A DNA stretch of 64,000 nt from Spirochaetia bacterium (GTDB lineage: Bacteria > Spirochaetota > Spirochaetia > Treponematales > Rectinemataceae), in assembly GCA_029975555.1 (NCBI GenBank), contig JARKOY010000021.1, positions 124,001 through 188,000 on the forward strand, written 5' to 3'. Position 1 is the first letter of the stretch. Every line of letters starts with the position of its first letter. The translations under genes were made by a program, and so were the position numbers. The notes under the pieces are model-generated. The model was given only the letters and a program-made list of their open reading frames with translations. It was not told the origin of the DNA and did no database searches. Shown one piece after another: positions 24,571-34,690 of the stretch.

Positions 24571-25497
24571 TTATTTGTAGGAAATCCTCGGGTCGAGCAA
24601 GCCATAGATGACGTCGACCACAAGGTTCGCGATGATGAGGATCACAGAGTACACGACCACTTCGGCCATAATAAGCGTATAGTCACGGTTCAGCGCCGAC
24701 TGCACGAATGGTCGGCCGATGCCTGGCACGAGGAATACCGATTCGATGACGATCGATCCCACCACGATGCCGGAAAAAGCAGGCCCAAGGTAGGTGACGA
24801 CGGGCAGAAGGGCTCCTTTGAGCACATGTTTCCACACGACGACCGATTCTTTAAGGCCCTTCGCCCTCGCCGTGCGGATATAGTCCGAGCGGAGCACTTC
24901 GAGGATGCTCGCCCTCGAGAGGCGGGCGATATACGCAAAATAAGGAAACGAGAGGGTGACTGCCGGCAGAATGACCGCTTTGATTCCGTTGGTCGAAATC
25001 CACTGGCCGATAGGTAAGATCTTCAGCTTCATGCCGAAGACTAGCTGCAGCACAGGCCCCATGACAAACAGCGGAACCGATATGCCGATGACCGCCACCG
25101 AAACGGCGACATAATCCTGCCACCTGTTCTGTTTGAGCGCGGATATGATGCCGACCGCAATACCGCCGACTGCAGCGAGCGTAAGAGAGATCACCCCCAG
25201 CGACATAGACACGGGAAGACCGCGGTCGATGATCTCATTGACTGTGAGGTCTCGGTACCTATATGAAGGGCCGAAATCCCAACGAATAATGTCCTTCATG
25301 TACCGCAGGTACTGTTTGAAGAGCGGCTCATCCATGTGGTAGCGCTTCATGAGGTTCTGCAAGATCGCCTCGGGCACATCGCGCTCGCGTGCAAATGGCC
25401 CCCCAGGCGCAATTCTGATCAAAAAAAAGCTGAGCGTAATCACAATGAAAAGCGTGGGGATGAGGCTCAACACTCTCCGAATGAAATATCGTGCCAT
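24571..25497 (-). CDS. oppB: Oligopeptide ABC transporter permease OppB
   Basis: 308-aa inner-membrane permease, standard length. N-terminal TM1 (MARYFIRRVLSLIPTLFIV), the APGGPF motif near residue 30, and the EAA loop around RSDYIRTARAKGLKESVVVWKH near residues 200-222 that docks to the ATPases. AAAGGAGTG precedes ATG 25497. Forms the translocation channel with OppC. Lies 179 bp downstream of oppA, the gap holding a terminator-like hairpin. Confidence 0.94.
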   Translation of the reverse strand: MARYFIRRVLSLIPTLFIVITLSFFLIRIAPGGPFARERDVPEAILQNLMKRYHMDEPLFKQYLRYMKDIIRWDFGPSYRYRDLTVNEIIDRGLPVSMSLGVISLTLAAVGGIAVGIISALKQNRWQDYVAVSVAVIGISVPLFVMGPVLQLVFGMKLKILPIGQWISTNGIKAVILPAVTLSFPYFAYIARLSRASILEVLRSDYIRTARAKGLKESVVVWKHVLKGALLPVVTYLGPAFSGIVVGSIVIESVFLVPGIGRPFVQSALNRDYTLIMAEVVVYSVILIIANLVVDVIYGLLDPRISYK

Positions 25498-25623
25498 TCG
25501 GAATCACTCCTTTCCTGGGCGCAAACTCTTACAAGTAGTTCATTTGCGTGACCGGAATTAAATTCGAGAAGAAAATTCTCAAGAAAAAGCATTATAGCGC
25601 ATCTATGCAATTTTATCTACCAT

Positions 25624-25653
25624 AAAAATGGGGCCGTCGTTGGAGACGGCCCC
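25624..25653 (-). terminator. Terminator/attenuator between oppA and oppB
   Basis: Perfect 9-bp stem GGGGCCGTC / GACGGCCCC (25630-25638 and 25645-25653) with a 6-base loop; on the minus strand it is followed by ATTTTTAT. It should terminate part of the oppA transcripts so that oppB-F is expressed at a lower level. Confidence 0.8.
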
Positions 25654-25676
25654 GATAGTTCAGTCAAGCATCCCGC

Positions 25677-27227
25677 TTATTTCTTGGGGCGAATGAATTT
25701 CCATGGATGGATATCGAGGGGGTTCGGATACCAGCCGTCCCACTTGTTCATATCGATGAGGTTCTGGGTGACGTAGTAGTAAATCGGAAGAATTGCCATG
25801 TCCTGATCGATCAAGACTTTCTCCGCATCCATCATGAGCTGATAGCGTTCCGCGCCGCTGGTGAGGCGAGACTTCGCGAGCAGTTCGTCATAGGTCTTGT
25901 TGGAATACAGACCATCGTTCTGCGTACCGCCGGTAACCCACATGTCGAGGAAAGTGGAAGGATCGAGATAGTCGCCTATCCAGCCTGCGCGCGCGATATC
26001 GAAGTTGTGCGACTGGGAGCGCGTATCGAGGTAGGTTCCCCATTCCTGGTTGAGCAGGTTGACCGTAATGCCCAGGTTCTCTTTCCACTGTGCCTGGATG
26101 AATTCGGCGATCCTCTTGTGGTTCGTGTTGGTGTTGTAGAGAATCGTGAGGGTCGGGAAGCCCTTGCCATCAGGATAGCCAGCTTCGGCGAGGAGCTTGC
26201 GGGCGGCTGTCGGATCGAAGCCATAGCCTTTGGCCGGCGTATACCCGCTGCTCGGCGGCACAAAGCCATCCGCTGGAATCTGTCCGCCGCGGGTGACCTT
26301 GTTGACGAGGTCGTTCTTGTTGATGGACATGGCGAGGGCTTTGCGCACACGGGCGTCGTCGAGCGGCTTGCGGGTGACGTTGAAGATGTAGTAGTAGGTT
26401 CCGTACTGCGGGGCGACGTGGAAGTCCTTGCGGAGCTTCACTTCATCCATGAGCTCGGAAGGAACGGTGTTCGTCCAATCGGAGGCGCCGGTCTTGTAGA
26501 GATTGTAGCCGACATTGATGTCGTCGTTGGCGATGAAGATGATCTTCTTGAGCGCGACGTTCTTCGCATCCCAATACTTGTTGTTCTTCACCACGACGAT
26601 CTTTTCCTGCGGCTTCCACTCAGAGAGGACAAAGGGGCCGTTGGACACGATCTTGCCCGGCTTTACCCAATCTGCACCATATTTTTCGATGGCATGGATG
26701 GGGACGATGGCGAAGGCATAGTGGCTGACCATATCCGCGAAGAAGGGAATCGGACCGACGAGCTGCACTTCGAACGTGTACTTGTCCACCGCGCGAATCT
26801 TGACGTTTTCGGGCCCGGCCTTTCCATCCAGATACTCCTGTGCACCGGCGATGTACATCGCGGGAAGATCGGCGTACTGGAAGGCATTCTTCGGATCCAT
26901 CTTGCGCAGCCACGATTTGACGACTGTGTCGGCGGTAATTTCTACGCCATCCGACCACGTAGTACCCTTGCGAAGTTTGAAGGTGCAGGTCTTGTAGTCC
27001 TTGCTGAAAGACCAGCCCTCGGCCACGGCGGGCAGCGCCCGGTTGGTCTTCGGATCATTGATGGTCAGTCCTTCGAAGAGCGCCAGGTAAATGCGGTGCT
27101 CCGGAACGCCCTCGACCGCATGCGGGTCCAGCGATGCAGGCTCGGTGCCGTTGACGATAGTAAACTCCTGCGCACTGAGGCCGACCACTGCGAGAAGCGC
27201 AAAAAATGCGAAAAGAATCTTTCTCAT
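25677..27227 (-). CDS. oppA: Oligopeptide-binding periplasmic protein OppA
   Basis: 516-aa solute-binding protein of the SBP_bac_5 family. A Sec signal peptide ends near residue 19 (...VGLSAQ) without a lipobox cysteine, so it is probably soluble periplasmic rather than lipidated. Family landmarks include TEPASLDPHAVEG near residue 28, LFEGLTINDP near 50, and KLRKGTTWSDGVEITADTVV near 85. First gene of oppABCDF with its own promoter and followed by a strong attenuator. Most relatives bind oligopeptides; ligand specificity cannot be read from sequence. Confidence 0.94.
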   Translation of the reverse strand: MRKILFAFFALLAVVGLSAQEFTIVNGTEPASLDPHAVEGVPEHRIYLALFEGLTINDPKTNRALPAVAEGWSFSKDYKTCTFKLRKGTTWSDGVEITADTVVKSWLRKMDPKNAFQYADLPAMYIAGAQEYLDGKAGPENVKIRAVDKYTFEVQLVGPIPFFADMVSHYAFAIVPIHAIEKYGADWVKPGKIVSNGPFVLSEWKPQEKIVVVKNNKYWDAKNVALKKIIFIANDDINVGYNLYKTGASDWTNTVPSELMDEVKLRKDFHVAPQYGTYYYIFNVTRKPLDDARVRKALAMSINKNDLVNKVTRGGQIPADGFVPPSSGYTPAKGYGFDPTAARKLLAEAGYPDGKGFPTLTILYNTNTNHKRIAEFIQAQWKENLGITVNLLNQEWGTYLDTRSQSHNFDIARAGWIGDYLDPSTFLDMWVTGGTQNDGLYSNKTYDELLAKSRLTSGAERYQLMMDAEKVLIDQDMAILPIYYYVTQNLIDMNKWDGWYPNPLDIHPWKFIRPKK

Positions 27228-27259
27228 ATTACCTCCTCTTTGAATGTAAAGGTAAAATT

Positions 27260-27288
27260 ACTATATACTCTTCCAATCCACATTGCAA
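27260..27288 (-). promoter_or_regulatory. oppA promoter
   Basis: On the minus strand TTGCAA (27288-27283), 17-bp spacer, TATAGT (27265-27260). The leader then contains AGAGGAGG just upstream of the oppA ATG. Confidence 0.7.
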
Positions 27289-27457
27289 GGATATTTTTGA
27301 ACTTGTTGAAAATCAGGATTAATTGTGTTTTTTCTGTGTTCGATGTTGTATGAGCAAGTGGCTCACGCGCCCCCTGTCTGAAGGTAGAAGCGGCCGAGCC
27401 CATACTTGCAGGTATCATGCGCGATAAACAACAATAGTATTGAAGAGGAGAAACGAG

Positions 27458-28645
27458 ATGTACGAATTCTACGCACCGACCACCATCGTATTCGGTGAGG
27501 GCTGTCTTTCCGAAACAGCACAGCAGATCAAAAAAATGGGTGTAACCCGCGCGCTCCTCGTGACCGGCAGATCGAGCACAGCGTCCTCGCCCGGTTTTAA
27601 GCGCCTGTGCGACGACCTCGACACCGCGGGCATCCGCTGGGTCCATTTCGCAGACGTCAGTGCCGACCCTGAAACCTCTACTGTCGACAGAGGAGCAGAA
27701 CTCTACCGCGCGCAGGGTTGCGATGGCATCATCGGCTTCGGCGGCGGAAGCCCCATCGACTGTGCGAAGGGCATCGCCGCGAGCGTGGCAGAAGGGAGAT
27801 CTATCCGCGACTTTGTGGGAACGGGGCTCGCATTCACGAAGCCTGTGCCGCCGCTCGTGGCCATCCCGACAACCGCAGGCACAGGGACAGAGGTCACCAA
27901 CGCTGCGGTATTCACGGTCGTCGACGAGCGCGGCCACCGCAGCAAAAAAGGCACCTCGAGCCAGTTCTACTTCCCCAGGCTTGCAATTGTGGACCCCCTC
28001 TTGCACGCCAGCATGCCCCCTTCGCTCACCGCGGCAACCGGCATGGACGCCCTCACGCACGCCATCGAAGCCTATGTCAGCCGATTCCACACGCCCTTAA
28101 GCGACATGTACTGCCTCGAGTCGATCCGGCTCATCGGACGGAGTCTGCGGACGGCGTGCGGGGCAGCAGAAAGCAGTGAGGGCGCGGCCGAAGACAAGGC
28201 AGCCGCGCGGCGCGACATGGCCTTGGCTGCGACGCTTGCAGGCGTCGCGCTCTCGCAGGCAGGGCTGGGCATGGTGCACGGGTTTGCGCACCCAGTGGGC
28301 GCCACGGCGGGACTCGCACACGGCCTTGCGAACGCGATTCTGCTTCCTTTTGTGATGAGCGCCCTCATCCCCGACGCAGGCGAGCGGCTTGCCAGCATCG
28401 GGCAGGCGCTCACGGGGAAAAGTGGCATCGGCGCCGAGGAATCGGTGCGCGCGATTGCTCGCCTTGGGCGCGATATCGGTATTCCAGAGAATCTGGAGGC
28501 CGCCGGCGTACCTTCGAGCCATTTCGAGAGTATCTTGGCCGATGCCCTCTCTTATAGAAGAAGAAAAGCGAGCCCCCGCGCCTTTACCGACGCGGAGCTG
28601 CGCGAGCTTCTCGAGCGCATGTACCGCGGAAGGGTAGACGCGTAG
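27458..28645 (+). CDS. Iron-containing (group III) alcohol dehydrogenase
   Basis: 395-aa Fe-ADH family enzyme that interconverts alcohols and aldehydes with NAD(P)H. The dinucleotide motif GGGSPIDCAKGI is at residues 96-107, TTAGTGTEVTN near 138, and metal ligands D197, H201, H274 and H288 are all present (DALTHAIEAY; GMVHGFAHPVGATAGLAHG). Start ATG 27458 follows AGAGGAG; a TTG at 27440 is upstream in frame but unlikely. Monocistronic and divergent from oppA, convergent with sbcC. Specific alcohol unknown; relatives handle butanol, propanediol, lactaldehyde. Confidence 0.9.
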   Translation: MYEFYAPTTIVFGEGCLSETAQQIKKMGVTRALLVTGRSSTASSPGFKRLCDDLDTAGIRWVHFADVSADPETSTVDRGAELYRAQGCDGIIGFGGGSPIDCAKGIAASVAEGRSIRDFVGTGLAFTKPVPPLVAIPTTAGTGTEVTNAAVFTVVDERGHRSKKGTSSQFYFPRLAIVDPLLHASMPPSLTAATGMDALTHAIEAYVSRFHTPLSDMYCLESIRLIGRSLRTACGAAESSEGAAEDKAAARRDMALAATLAGVALSQAGLGMVHGFAHPVGATAGLAHGLANAILLPFVMSALIPDAGERLASIGQALTGKSGIGAEESVRAIARLGRDIGIPENLEAAGVPSSHFESILADALSYRRRKASPRAFTDAELRELLERMYRGRVDA

Positions 28646-28768
28646 GGGGCGAGGCTGCGGTTGGATGGCGGCGCCCGTGCAGCCTGCAGGGGCTTTTTGT
28701 TCCAAAGTCAGCGCAGAGTGTCGCCTTCGCGTTCACGCAAACCTGAGGCTTCAGCCTCTTGCGATCTC

Positions 28769-31700
28769 TCAATCTCGCTCGAACTCGAGGTGCGAGCCGC
28801 GCACGCCTTTTCTGACAACAATCCTCGAAGGAATGCGGCTGTAGAGCTCCTCCACGTGCGAGATGATCGCGATCGTCTTGTCGCCGCGCAGCTCCTCCAG
28901 CACGGAAATGGCGAGCGAGAGCGACTCTGCATCGAGGCTCCCGAACCCCTCGTCGATAAAGAGCGACTCGATGCGCTGAGCGCCGGCCCGCTCCTGGATC
29001 GAATCCGCCAAGCCAAGCGCCAGGCTTATCGCAAGCATGAACTTTTCGCCGCCCGAGAGCGTACCGACAGGCCGCCGCGCGCCGTTCCACGCATCGGTCA
29101 CGAAGAGCTCAAGCCCGATCTTCTGATTTCCGCTGCCGCTCAGGATGTCCGCCTCGACAATGTAACGCCCACTGCTCATGCGGTAGAGCCGCTCGGAGGC
29201 GCGCGCGGCGATCTCTCGGAACTGAAGGCCGAGCACGTAGTTCTTGAACGGCATCTTCCTCTGTGGGTTGAGGCTGCCGGAGAGCAGTCTGGCAAGCTTT
29301 TCCTGCTTACCGAACTCTTCTGTGGCAGAAGAATATTCGCCCCTGAGGACCTCGGCACGCGAATGCAGCTGTCGCAGCCGCTCGAGCTCCGCGCCGAGAC
29401 GAGCCCGTTCGCTCCGCAGTTCCGAAACGGAAGTCTCGAGGGCTTTTTTGCGCTCCGCGAGCGCAGCGCAGGCTGCGACGAGGGCGCGCTCTTCCTGCTC
29501 GAGCTCAAGAGGAGATGGCGCTTGAGCGCGCGCGGCGAGCACTTCATAGGATGTGCGCAGCTTCGCGTAGCTGTCCCTGAAGACCGAAAGGGCTCTCTCT
29601 TCCTCACGGACCCGATCCTGAGGCCAGACCGCGCGCCGGATGCCCACAATCAGACCGAAAACCCCGGCCTCGCCGCTCGGATGGGCGGAAAACACCGCTT
29701 CGAGCGAGCCTGCAAGGTGGATGAGCCGGTTGGCCTCCGACCCCAAATGCCCTGTCCGGGGCAGACTGCGACCAAGTTCCCAAAGTGCAGCCTGAATGGA
29801 TCCCCTGGCGGCGCGCTGGGCTCCGGTCTGGTGCTGCAGATAAAACTCATGGGGAGAAGCTGTTTCATCAGAAGAATGCAAAACACGGAGGAGGCTCTCC
29901 GCCTTTGCCTTATCCGCCTCGTCGAGGAATTGCTCAAGAGCGGTCGCAAGAGCATTGCTTCTCGACGTGACTGTCGCCAGATGTAGTTCGATTTCGGTAT
30001 TCGCCCTACTGGAGGCCAGATGCCACTCTTGGACGCGGTTTTCAGCGCGCGCAATCTCCTTCTGAAGCGACAGAAGACTCGTTTGGACTTCTTGGAGCCG
30101 CGGACCTGGGTCTTCGTTCCCAGCCTGTTCGGCAAGAGAGAGAAGGCGTGTATCAAGTTCCGCGTACGCGATTTCGAGCGCGGCCTTTTCTTTCTGAATT
30201 CGGGCGTAGTCGCGCTCGGCGCTGTCGATGGTCCGCCGCATCTGTTGCAATCGTTCGCGGGCACCTCGATACTCTTTCAGCCTCCGCTCGAGATCGATCC
30301 GCTTCGACTTCAAATGCGCTCCGGCCGACGCAAGCGCGCCGCGCGACGCTTCATCGATGAAGGCCCCTGCCCCCTCGTTGGGGAATTTGTTCGCATACGC
30401 GCGCCATTCATCCGAAATTTTCTGGGTCACAGACGCAAGCTCCTGCGCAAACTCCTGCAGGCGGTTCTCTAGGTTTTCCTTGTTCTGAAGGAGCGCGGCG
30501 CGGGAAGCTCGTATCGTTTCGACCGCATCCCTCGCTTTCCTGACGTCCTCTTCGCTCGGTGTGGTCTCGGAAAGGCCGGCAGGCCTCGGGTGTTCTCGCG
30601 AACCGCACACGGGACAGGGTTCGCCGGGGACGAGCGAGGCTGCAAGGAGGCCTGCCTGCGCATGACGAAGTGCTGCATCGATGCGGGCACGATGTTCCTC
30701 AGCGGCGGCGAGGTCGCGTTCGGTGGAGATGATCAAATCTTCCGTGCCTTGAATATTACGTAAGATTTCGGAGCGCTGCGCTTCAAGGCGCTCTTTTTGC
30801 TCGAACAGAGCCTCTAGCCGCTTGAGCGCCTCGCCAGCCACAAGTGTATCCTGCAGCTCCTCCTGGACACCGGGCTCTTCCGCTACGCCTCTGTCCAGCT
30901 CCGCGATGTCTTCCTTCAGCCCAGCAAGTGCCTGCTCCTGTCGCACGCATTGCTCAGCAGTGGCTTTCAGTTTCTGACGTGCATCCAGCCTCTGGCGCTC
31001 GAGCTCGGTTTTTTGCCGCCACGCTTCCAGCGCTTTCTGGTAGAGAGCCGCACGGCGCTGGAGATCGGCCTGCGCTTCTTTAAGCTGGGGCAAGTTTTGC
31101 TGCACAGCCTCGACGTCGTCCCTCTCCGATTCAAGTCTTGCAAGCTCCCTCCCTGTCTGCAGGGCCTTTTCCAACGCCGCCTCCAGCTCATCTCGCTGAA
31201 TCTCGACTTGTCGGGCAAGGGATTCAAGCGCCGAAAGGGCCTTTGCCGCCTCAAGCCTCCCTGCTCTCTCTTCAAAGGCCGGTTTGGACAGCTCGATCTC
31301 CGAAAAAGCCCTCCACGCCGCGAGGAGCGACTGCCAAAATGTAAGGCGCTCATTCTTCTGCGCGATCTCGGCCTCAAGAAGAGAGGTCTCCTGCGTCATC
31401 TTTTCGATCCTGGCATCCAGCTCGCCGAGACTCCTCTCCAAGTCCGCCGTACGGATGGAAGGCTCTGCACCGAGCTCGTTCGTTATGCGCTCTAGCTCCT
31501 CGCGCTTCGCCCTGAGCGAAGCATCCAGCTGCACAACCTTTCTGCGGGCGATCTCGGTCACTTCGTCATAAATACTTACATCGAAGAGCTTTTCGAGAAT
31601 TTCGACTCGTTCGGTCGTCTTCATCTCGAGGAATTGCTGAAATTCTCCCTGAGGGAGCAAGACAATCTTCGAAAATTCGTCGGCGCGCAGGCGCAAAAGC

Positions 31701-32119
31701 TCGAGCAAAATCTGATCCGCTGCGGCAGGCCGGTCTGCCAAAAGCTCATATTCAGCCGAATCATTCATCCGATAGAGGGAGACCTCTCCGGCGGCCTCGG
31801 ATTCTTTTCCCTTCCGGTTCTGCCTCCGATAGGGCAGGCTTCGATACACTTTCCAGCGAACCGAAGAAGCAACAAACTCGAACTCCACCCATGGCTTACT
31901 CCCTGCAGGAGAAAAGCGCGAGACGAGTTCGCGCTCGAGGTTGCTCCGCCCCCCTACGGCCTCGCCATACAGCGCGTAGGCGATCGCATCGAAGATGGTA
32001 GTCTTGCCGGAGCCTGTTTTGCCGTAGATGAGGAAAAAATCGTCGAGGACAGAAAAATCTATGTCCTGGCGCTGACGGTAGGGGCCGAAGTGTTCAAAGG
32101 AAAGCGCAAGCGGCCTCAT
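28769..32119 (-). CDS. sbcC: Exonuclease SbcC (Rad50-like ATPase)
   Basis: 1116-aa SMC-type ATPase of the SbcCD nuclease that opens hairpins and DNA ends. Walker A GKTGSGKTTIFD at 33-44, long coiled coils on either side of the zinc hook CPVC (C502, C505), then the C-terminal LSGGEKFMLAISLALG signature and LFIDEGFGSLD Walker B. ATG 32119 overlaps the sbcD stop (ATGA), so the pair is coupled. Frame continues upstream but without a start signal. An open frame antisense to the C-terminal third is a codon-bias shadow. Confidence 0.95.
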   Translation of the reverse strand: MRPLALSFEHFGPYRQRQDIDFSVLDDFFLIYGKTGSGKTTIFDAIAYALYGEAVGGRSNLERELVSRFSPAGSKPWVEFEFVASSVRWKVYRSLPYRRQNRKGKESEAAGEVSLYRMNDSAEYELLADRPAAADQILLELLRLRADEFSKIVLLPQGEFQQFLEMKTTERVEILEKLFDVSIYDEVTEIARRKVVQLDASLRAKREELERITNELGAEPSIRTADLERSLGELDARIEKMTQETSLLEAEIAQKNERLTFWQSLLAAWRAFSEIELSKPAFEERAGRLEAAKALSALESLARQVEIQRDELEAALEKALQTGRELARLESERDDVEAVQQNLPQLKEAQADLQRRAALYQKALEAWRQKTELERQRLDARQKLKATAEQCVRQEQALAGLKEDIAELDRGVAEEPGVQEELQDTLVAGEALKRLEALFEQKERLEAQRSEILRNIQGTEDLIISTERDLAAAEEHRARIDAALRHAQAGLLAASLVPGEPCPVCGSREHPRPAGLSETTPSEEDVRKARDAVETIRASRAALLQNKENLENRLQEFAQELASVTQKISDEWRAYANKFPNEGAGAFIDEASRGALASAGAHLKSKRIDLERRLKEYRGARERLQQMRRTIDSAERDYARIQKEKAALEIAYAELDTRLLSLAEQAGNEDPGPRLQEVQTSLLSLQKEIARAENRVQEWHLASSRANTEIELHLATVTSRSNALATALEQFLDEADKAKAESLLRVLHSSDETASPHEFYLQHQTGAQRAARGSIQAALWELGRSLPRTGHLGSEANRLIHLAGSLEAVFSAHPSGEAGVFGLIVGIRRAVWPQDRVREEERALSVFRDSYAKLRTSYEVLAARAQAPSPLELEQEERALVAACAALAERKKALETSVSELRSERARLGAELERLRQLHSRAEVLRGEYSSATEEFGKQEKLARLLSGSLNPQRKMPFKNYVLGLQFREIAARASERLYRMSSGRYIVEADILSGSGNQKIGLELFVTDAWNGARRPVGTLSGGEKFMLAISLALGLADSIQERAGAQRIESLFIDEGFGSLDAESLSLAISVLEELRGDKTIAIISHVEELYSRIPSRIVVRKGVRGSHLEFERD

Positions 32120-33384
32120 GCACGCTCCTGTTCCGCTTCCGCGAGGACCGATTCGAAGGCCTTCACCATATCTTCCTGCGGAGGCTCGTCGAGAACGCAC
32201 TGAGCAAAGGATGCAAAATCCCTGAGCACCGCAATGTGGCGCGCCTCTCCCTGTGACAGTCCGAACGCCTGCCGATTATCCTCGGCCTCCAGGCGCTGCT
32301 CACCAGCAGAGGGCGCATCGAACTCCGTCCCTGCGGCCATTCTTTCAAAGGCTTCCTGACGCACCGAAACGAGATTGGGGAAACGGGCGGTCAGGGCATT
32401 GAATGCGTCATAGACTGGGTTGGCATCGGTAAGGACTACTTCAACGTAATCCGACTCGGAAGCCGACGCTCCCGCAGTCAGCTCAGCGAAGCTGCCGCGC
32501 ACGCGCCTGAACGCGCGCAGGGACTTAAGCATGACCGGCTCGATCCGCGGCGCCGTCGCCGTGCAAAGTTCGACGTACAGAAAGCCTTTCTCGTCGCGTC
32601 CATCCCCAAACGACATCGCCATGGGCGCGCCCGAATACCACATCGCCGGCGAGAGCGCCTGCATGCGGTGCAGGTGCCCCAGCGCGACGTAGTCAAAACC
32701 GTCGAACAGAGAAGCCGGCACCGCCTCCGCCCCCCCAATGAACGCGGTGTCCGATTCGGAGAGCGCAGCTCCACGGACATAGCAGTGTGCCGCAAGGATG
32801 TTGACGTCATAATCTTGAAAATGTGGACGGAGGTGGGCAACGACGTTCGCCACGCGCTCCGCCATAGATCCGTCGCTGCCGAGCGCAGGGATGGACGCCA
32901 TCTCCTTTTCATTGTGATTCTCAGCGAGGCTTTTCCGAAATTCGTGGTACGCGCCGTGAGTCACGAAGGGCAGCGCCCACACTGCCGCCCGCGTTCCTCC
33001 CTTTTCCAGCACCAGCGCAGGGGCGAGCCTTACATCGCTCACCAGGTGGATACCCACCGCTTCGAACAGTTCCGCCGCAAACGCGATGCGGCGCGGCGAG
33101 TCGTGGTTTCCCGGAATGACGAGGATGCGCGCATGTCTCGGCAGGGCGCGCCGAAGATCGGCCATGAAACGGCCGAACATGGTCTGTGCATCCTCCGAAG
33201 GAATGCTGCGGTCGAACACATCGCCCGAAATGATGACAAGATCGGGCGCAAGGCCCTCCGCCCGCTGGACAATCTGGCTGAGCACATAGGCCTGATCCTC
33301 GGCGAGGTCCTGAGTTCTCAGGCTTTTGCCAAGGTGAAGGTCGGACATATGGAGAATTTTGAATATAAGGTCGGTCGACCGCAT
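32116..33384 (-). CDS. sbcD: Exonuclease SbcD (Mre11-like nuclease)
   Basis: 422-aa metallophosphoesterase nuclease subunit. Mn-binding motifs are in order: HMSDLHLGKS (D15, H17), IISGDVFDRS near 53, IPGNHDSPRRI near 94, LAAHCYV near 198 and GHLHRMQ near 235. AGGAAAGG precedes ATG 33384. Forms SbcCD with the overlapping downstream gene; role in processing palindromes, stalled forks and protein-blocked ends is family knowledge. Confidence 0.95.
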   Translation of the reverse strand: MRSTDLIFKILHMSDLHLGKSLRTQDLAEDQAYVLSQIVQRAEGLAPDLVIISGDVFDRSIPSEDAQTMFGRFMADLRRALPRHARILVIPGNHDSPRRIAFAAELFEAVGIHLVSDVRLAPALVLEKGGTRAAVWALPFVTHGAYHEFRKSLAENHNEKEMASIPALGSDGSMAERVANVVAHLRPHFQDYDVNILAAHCYVRGAALSESDTAFIGGAEAVPASLFDGFDYVALGHLHRMQALSPAMWYSGAPMAMSFGDGRDEKGFLYVELCTATAPRIEPVMLKSLRAFRRVRGSFAELTAGASASESDYVEVVLTDANPVYDAFNALTARFPNLVSVRQEAFERMAAGTEFDAPSAGEQRLEAEDNRQAFGLSQGEARHIAVLRDFASFAQCVLDEPPQEDMVKAFESVLAEAEQERA

Positions 33385-33574
33385 CGAAAAACCTTTCCTT
33401 TCGCCATTCAGTGTAGTATGTTTTTAGACAGGGCTCAATTCCATGCGAGAGAGGGGAACCTTGGCATGCCCAGAGCGCCTGTCGGTGTCCCAGTGCCGTG
33501 CCCCCTTCGATGTCCCGACTGTGGCGCACACGCTGTGTGATGGGCCCGCAACAAAGCTCAAAAGGAGTTCTGCA

Positions 33575-34555
33575 ATGCTGTATCGCCGATTAGGTTCAGC
33601 AGGAATCAAAGTATCGGTGCTGTCGCTCGGCTCATGGGTCACCTACGGCTCGCAGGTCGACGTCGACGCCGCGACGCAGATGATCAAATGCGCGTACGAA
33701 CGCGGCATCAATTTCTTCGACAACGCCGAAGTCTACGCAGGCGGTAAGTCCGAAACCATCATGGGCCAGGCCTTCCGAAAACTCGGCTTCAGGCGAGGCT
33801 CATATCTCGTCTCGACGAAGCTCTTCTGGGGCATCAACGAAGGTCCGAACGAGAAGAACACGCTCAACCGCAAATATCTCCTCGAAGCCATCGAGGGCAG
33901 CCTCGAAAGGCTCGGCATGAAGTATGTCGACCTCCTCTTCTGCCACCGCCCAGACCCCGAGACGCCGATCGAAGAGACCGTCTGGGCCATGCACGACATC
34001 ATCTCATCCGGCAAGGCGCTGTACTGGGGCACGAGCGAATGGTCTGCCGAGCAGATCCGCGAGGCATGGGACATCGCCGACAGGCGCAACCTCAGAAAAC
34101 CGCAGATGGAGCAGCCCCAGTACAGCATGCTCGTCCGCACGAAGGTCGAAAAGGAGTTTGCACGCCTCTACCAGGGCATCGGCCTCGGGCTCACCACGTT
34201 TAGTCCACTCGCCTCGGGCCTTCTGTCGGGCAAATACAGAGACGGCATCCCCAAGGACTCGCGATTCGCCCTGCCGGGATACGAATGGCTGAAGGAGCGC
34301 TGGTACCACGACGAAGTCATCGCCACCATCGAAAAACTGCGGCCGATCGCCGAATCGCTCGGCTGCACGATGAGTCAGCTCGCCATCGCATGGGTCGCGC
34401 ACAATCCGAACGTGAGCACCGTCATCACGGGCGCAAGCCGCCTCTCACAGCTCGAGGAAAACCTCGGTGCGCTCGAAGTGCTGCCGAAGCTGACGCCGGA
34501 GGTGCTGAAGAATATCGATGCGGCGCTGGAGCCGCTGCTTGCAAAACAGAGCTAA
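33575..34555 (+). CDS. Aldo/keto reductase (Kv-beta/YghZ-like)
   Basis: 326-aa NADPH-dependent aldo/keto reductase, (beta/alpha)8 barrel, resembling the voltage-gated K+ channel beta subunit group. Catalytic tetrad D49, Y54, K82 and H124 is intact ([29 protein letters not shown]). The C-terminal cofactor clamp includes [25 protein letters not shown] precedes ATG 33575; the frame extends back to 33443 without a site. Likely reduces aldehydes such as methylglyoxal or L-glyceraldehyde 3-phosphate (inference from YghZ). Monocistronic; ends at a long perfect hairpin. Confidence 0.9.
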   Translation: MLYRRLGSAGIKVSVLSLGSWVTYGSQVDVDAATQMIKCAYERGINFFDNAEVYAGGKSETIMGQAFRKLGFRRGSYLVSTKLFWGINEGPNEKNTLNRKYLLEAIEGSLERLGMKYVDLLFCHRPDPETPIEETVWAMHDIISSGKALYWGTSEWSAEQIREAWDIADRRNLRKPQMEQPQYSMLVRTKVEKEFARLYQGIGLGLTTFSPLASGLLSGKYRDGIPKDSRFALPGYEWLKERWYHDEVIATIEKLRPIAESLGCTMSQLAIAWVAHNPNVSTVITGASRLSQLEENLGALEVLPKLTPEVLKNIDAALEPLLAKQS

Positions 34556-34646
34556 CTCCTAAAGACCGTTCAACATCGGCAATAAAGGCGACGGCTTCTA
34601 TAATCGCTAAAAGTAGTGTGGGTACTCTTTTCTTTGATCATCGAAC

Positions 34647-34686
34647 GGTGCTCTTTCAAAACACATCCGCCTTTTGAAAGAGCACC
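34647..34686. terminator. 15-bp perfect hairpin between convergent genes
   Basis: GGTGCTCTTTCAAAA (34647-34661) and its exact complement TTTTGAAAGAGCACC (34672-34686) around a 10-base loop. It lies between the convergent aldo/keto reductase and nuclease genes. There is no U-tract on either strand outside the stem, but the stem itself contains a T/A run, so it could serve both directions. Confidence 0.65.
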
Positions 34687-34690
34687 CCAT

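Noticed and set aside
25707-27353. 548-codon plus-strand open frame opposite oppA
   Set aside because: Covers oppA exactly in antisense; oppA has signal peptide, family motifs, promoter and terminator.
28681-28698. AGCC/GGCT hairpin with five T's after the alcohol dehydrogenase
   Set aside because: Four-base stem is too weak to call a terminator, although the T-run is suggestive.
28661-29986. 441-codon plus-strand open frame opposite sbcC
   Set aside because: Antisense to a clear SbcC C-terminal ATPase domain, no ribosome site and Arg/Leu-rich shadow composition typical of high-GC antisense frames.
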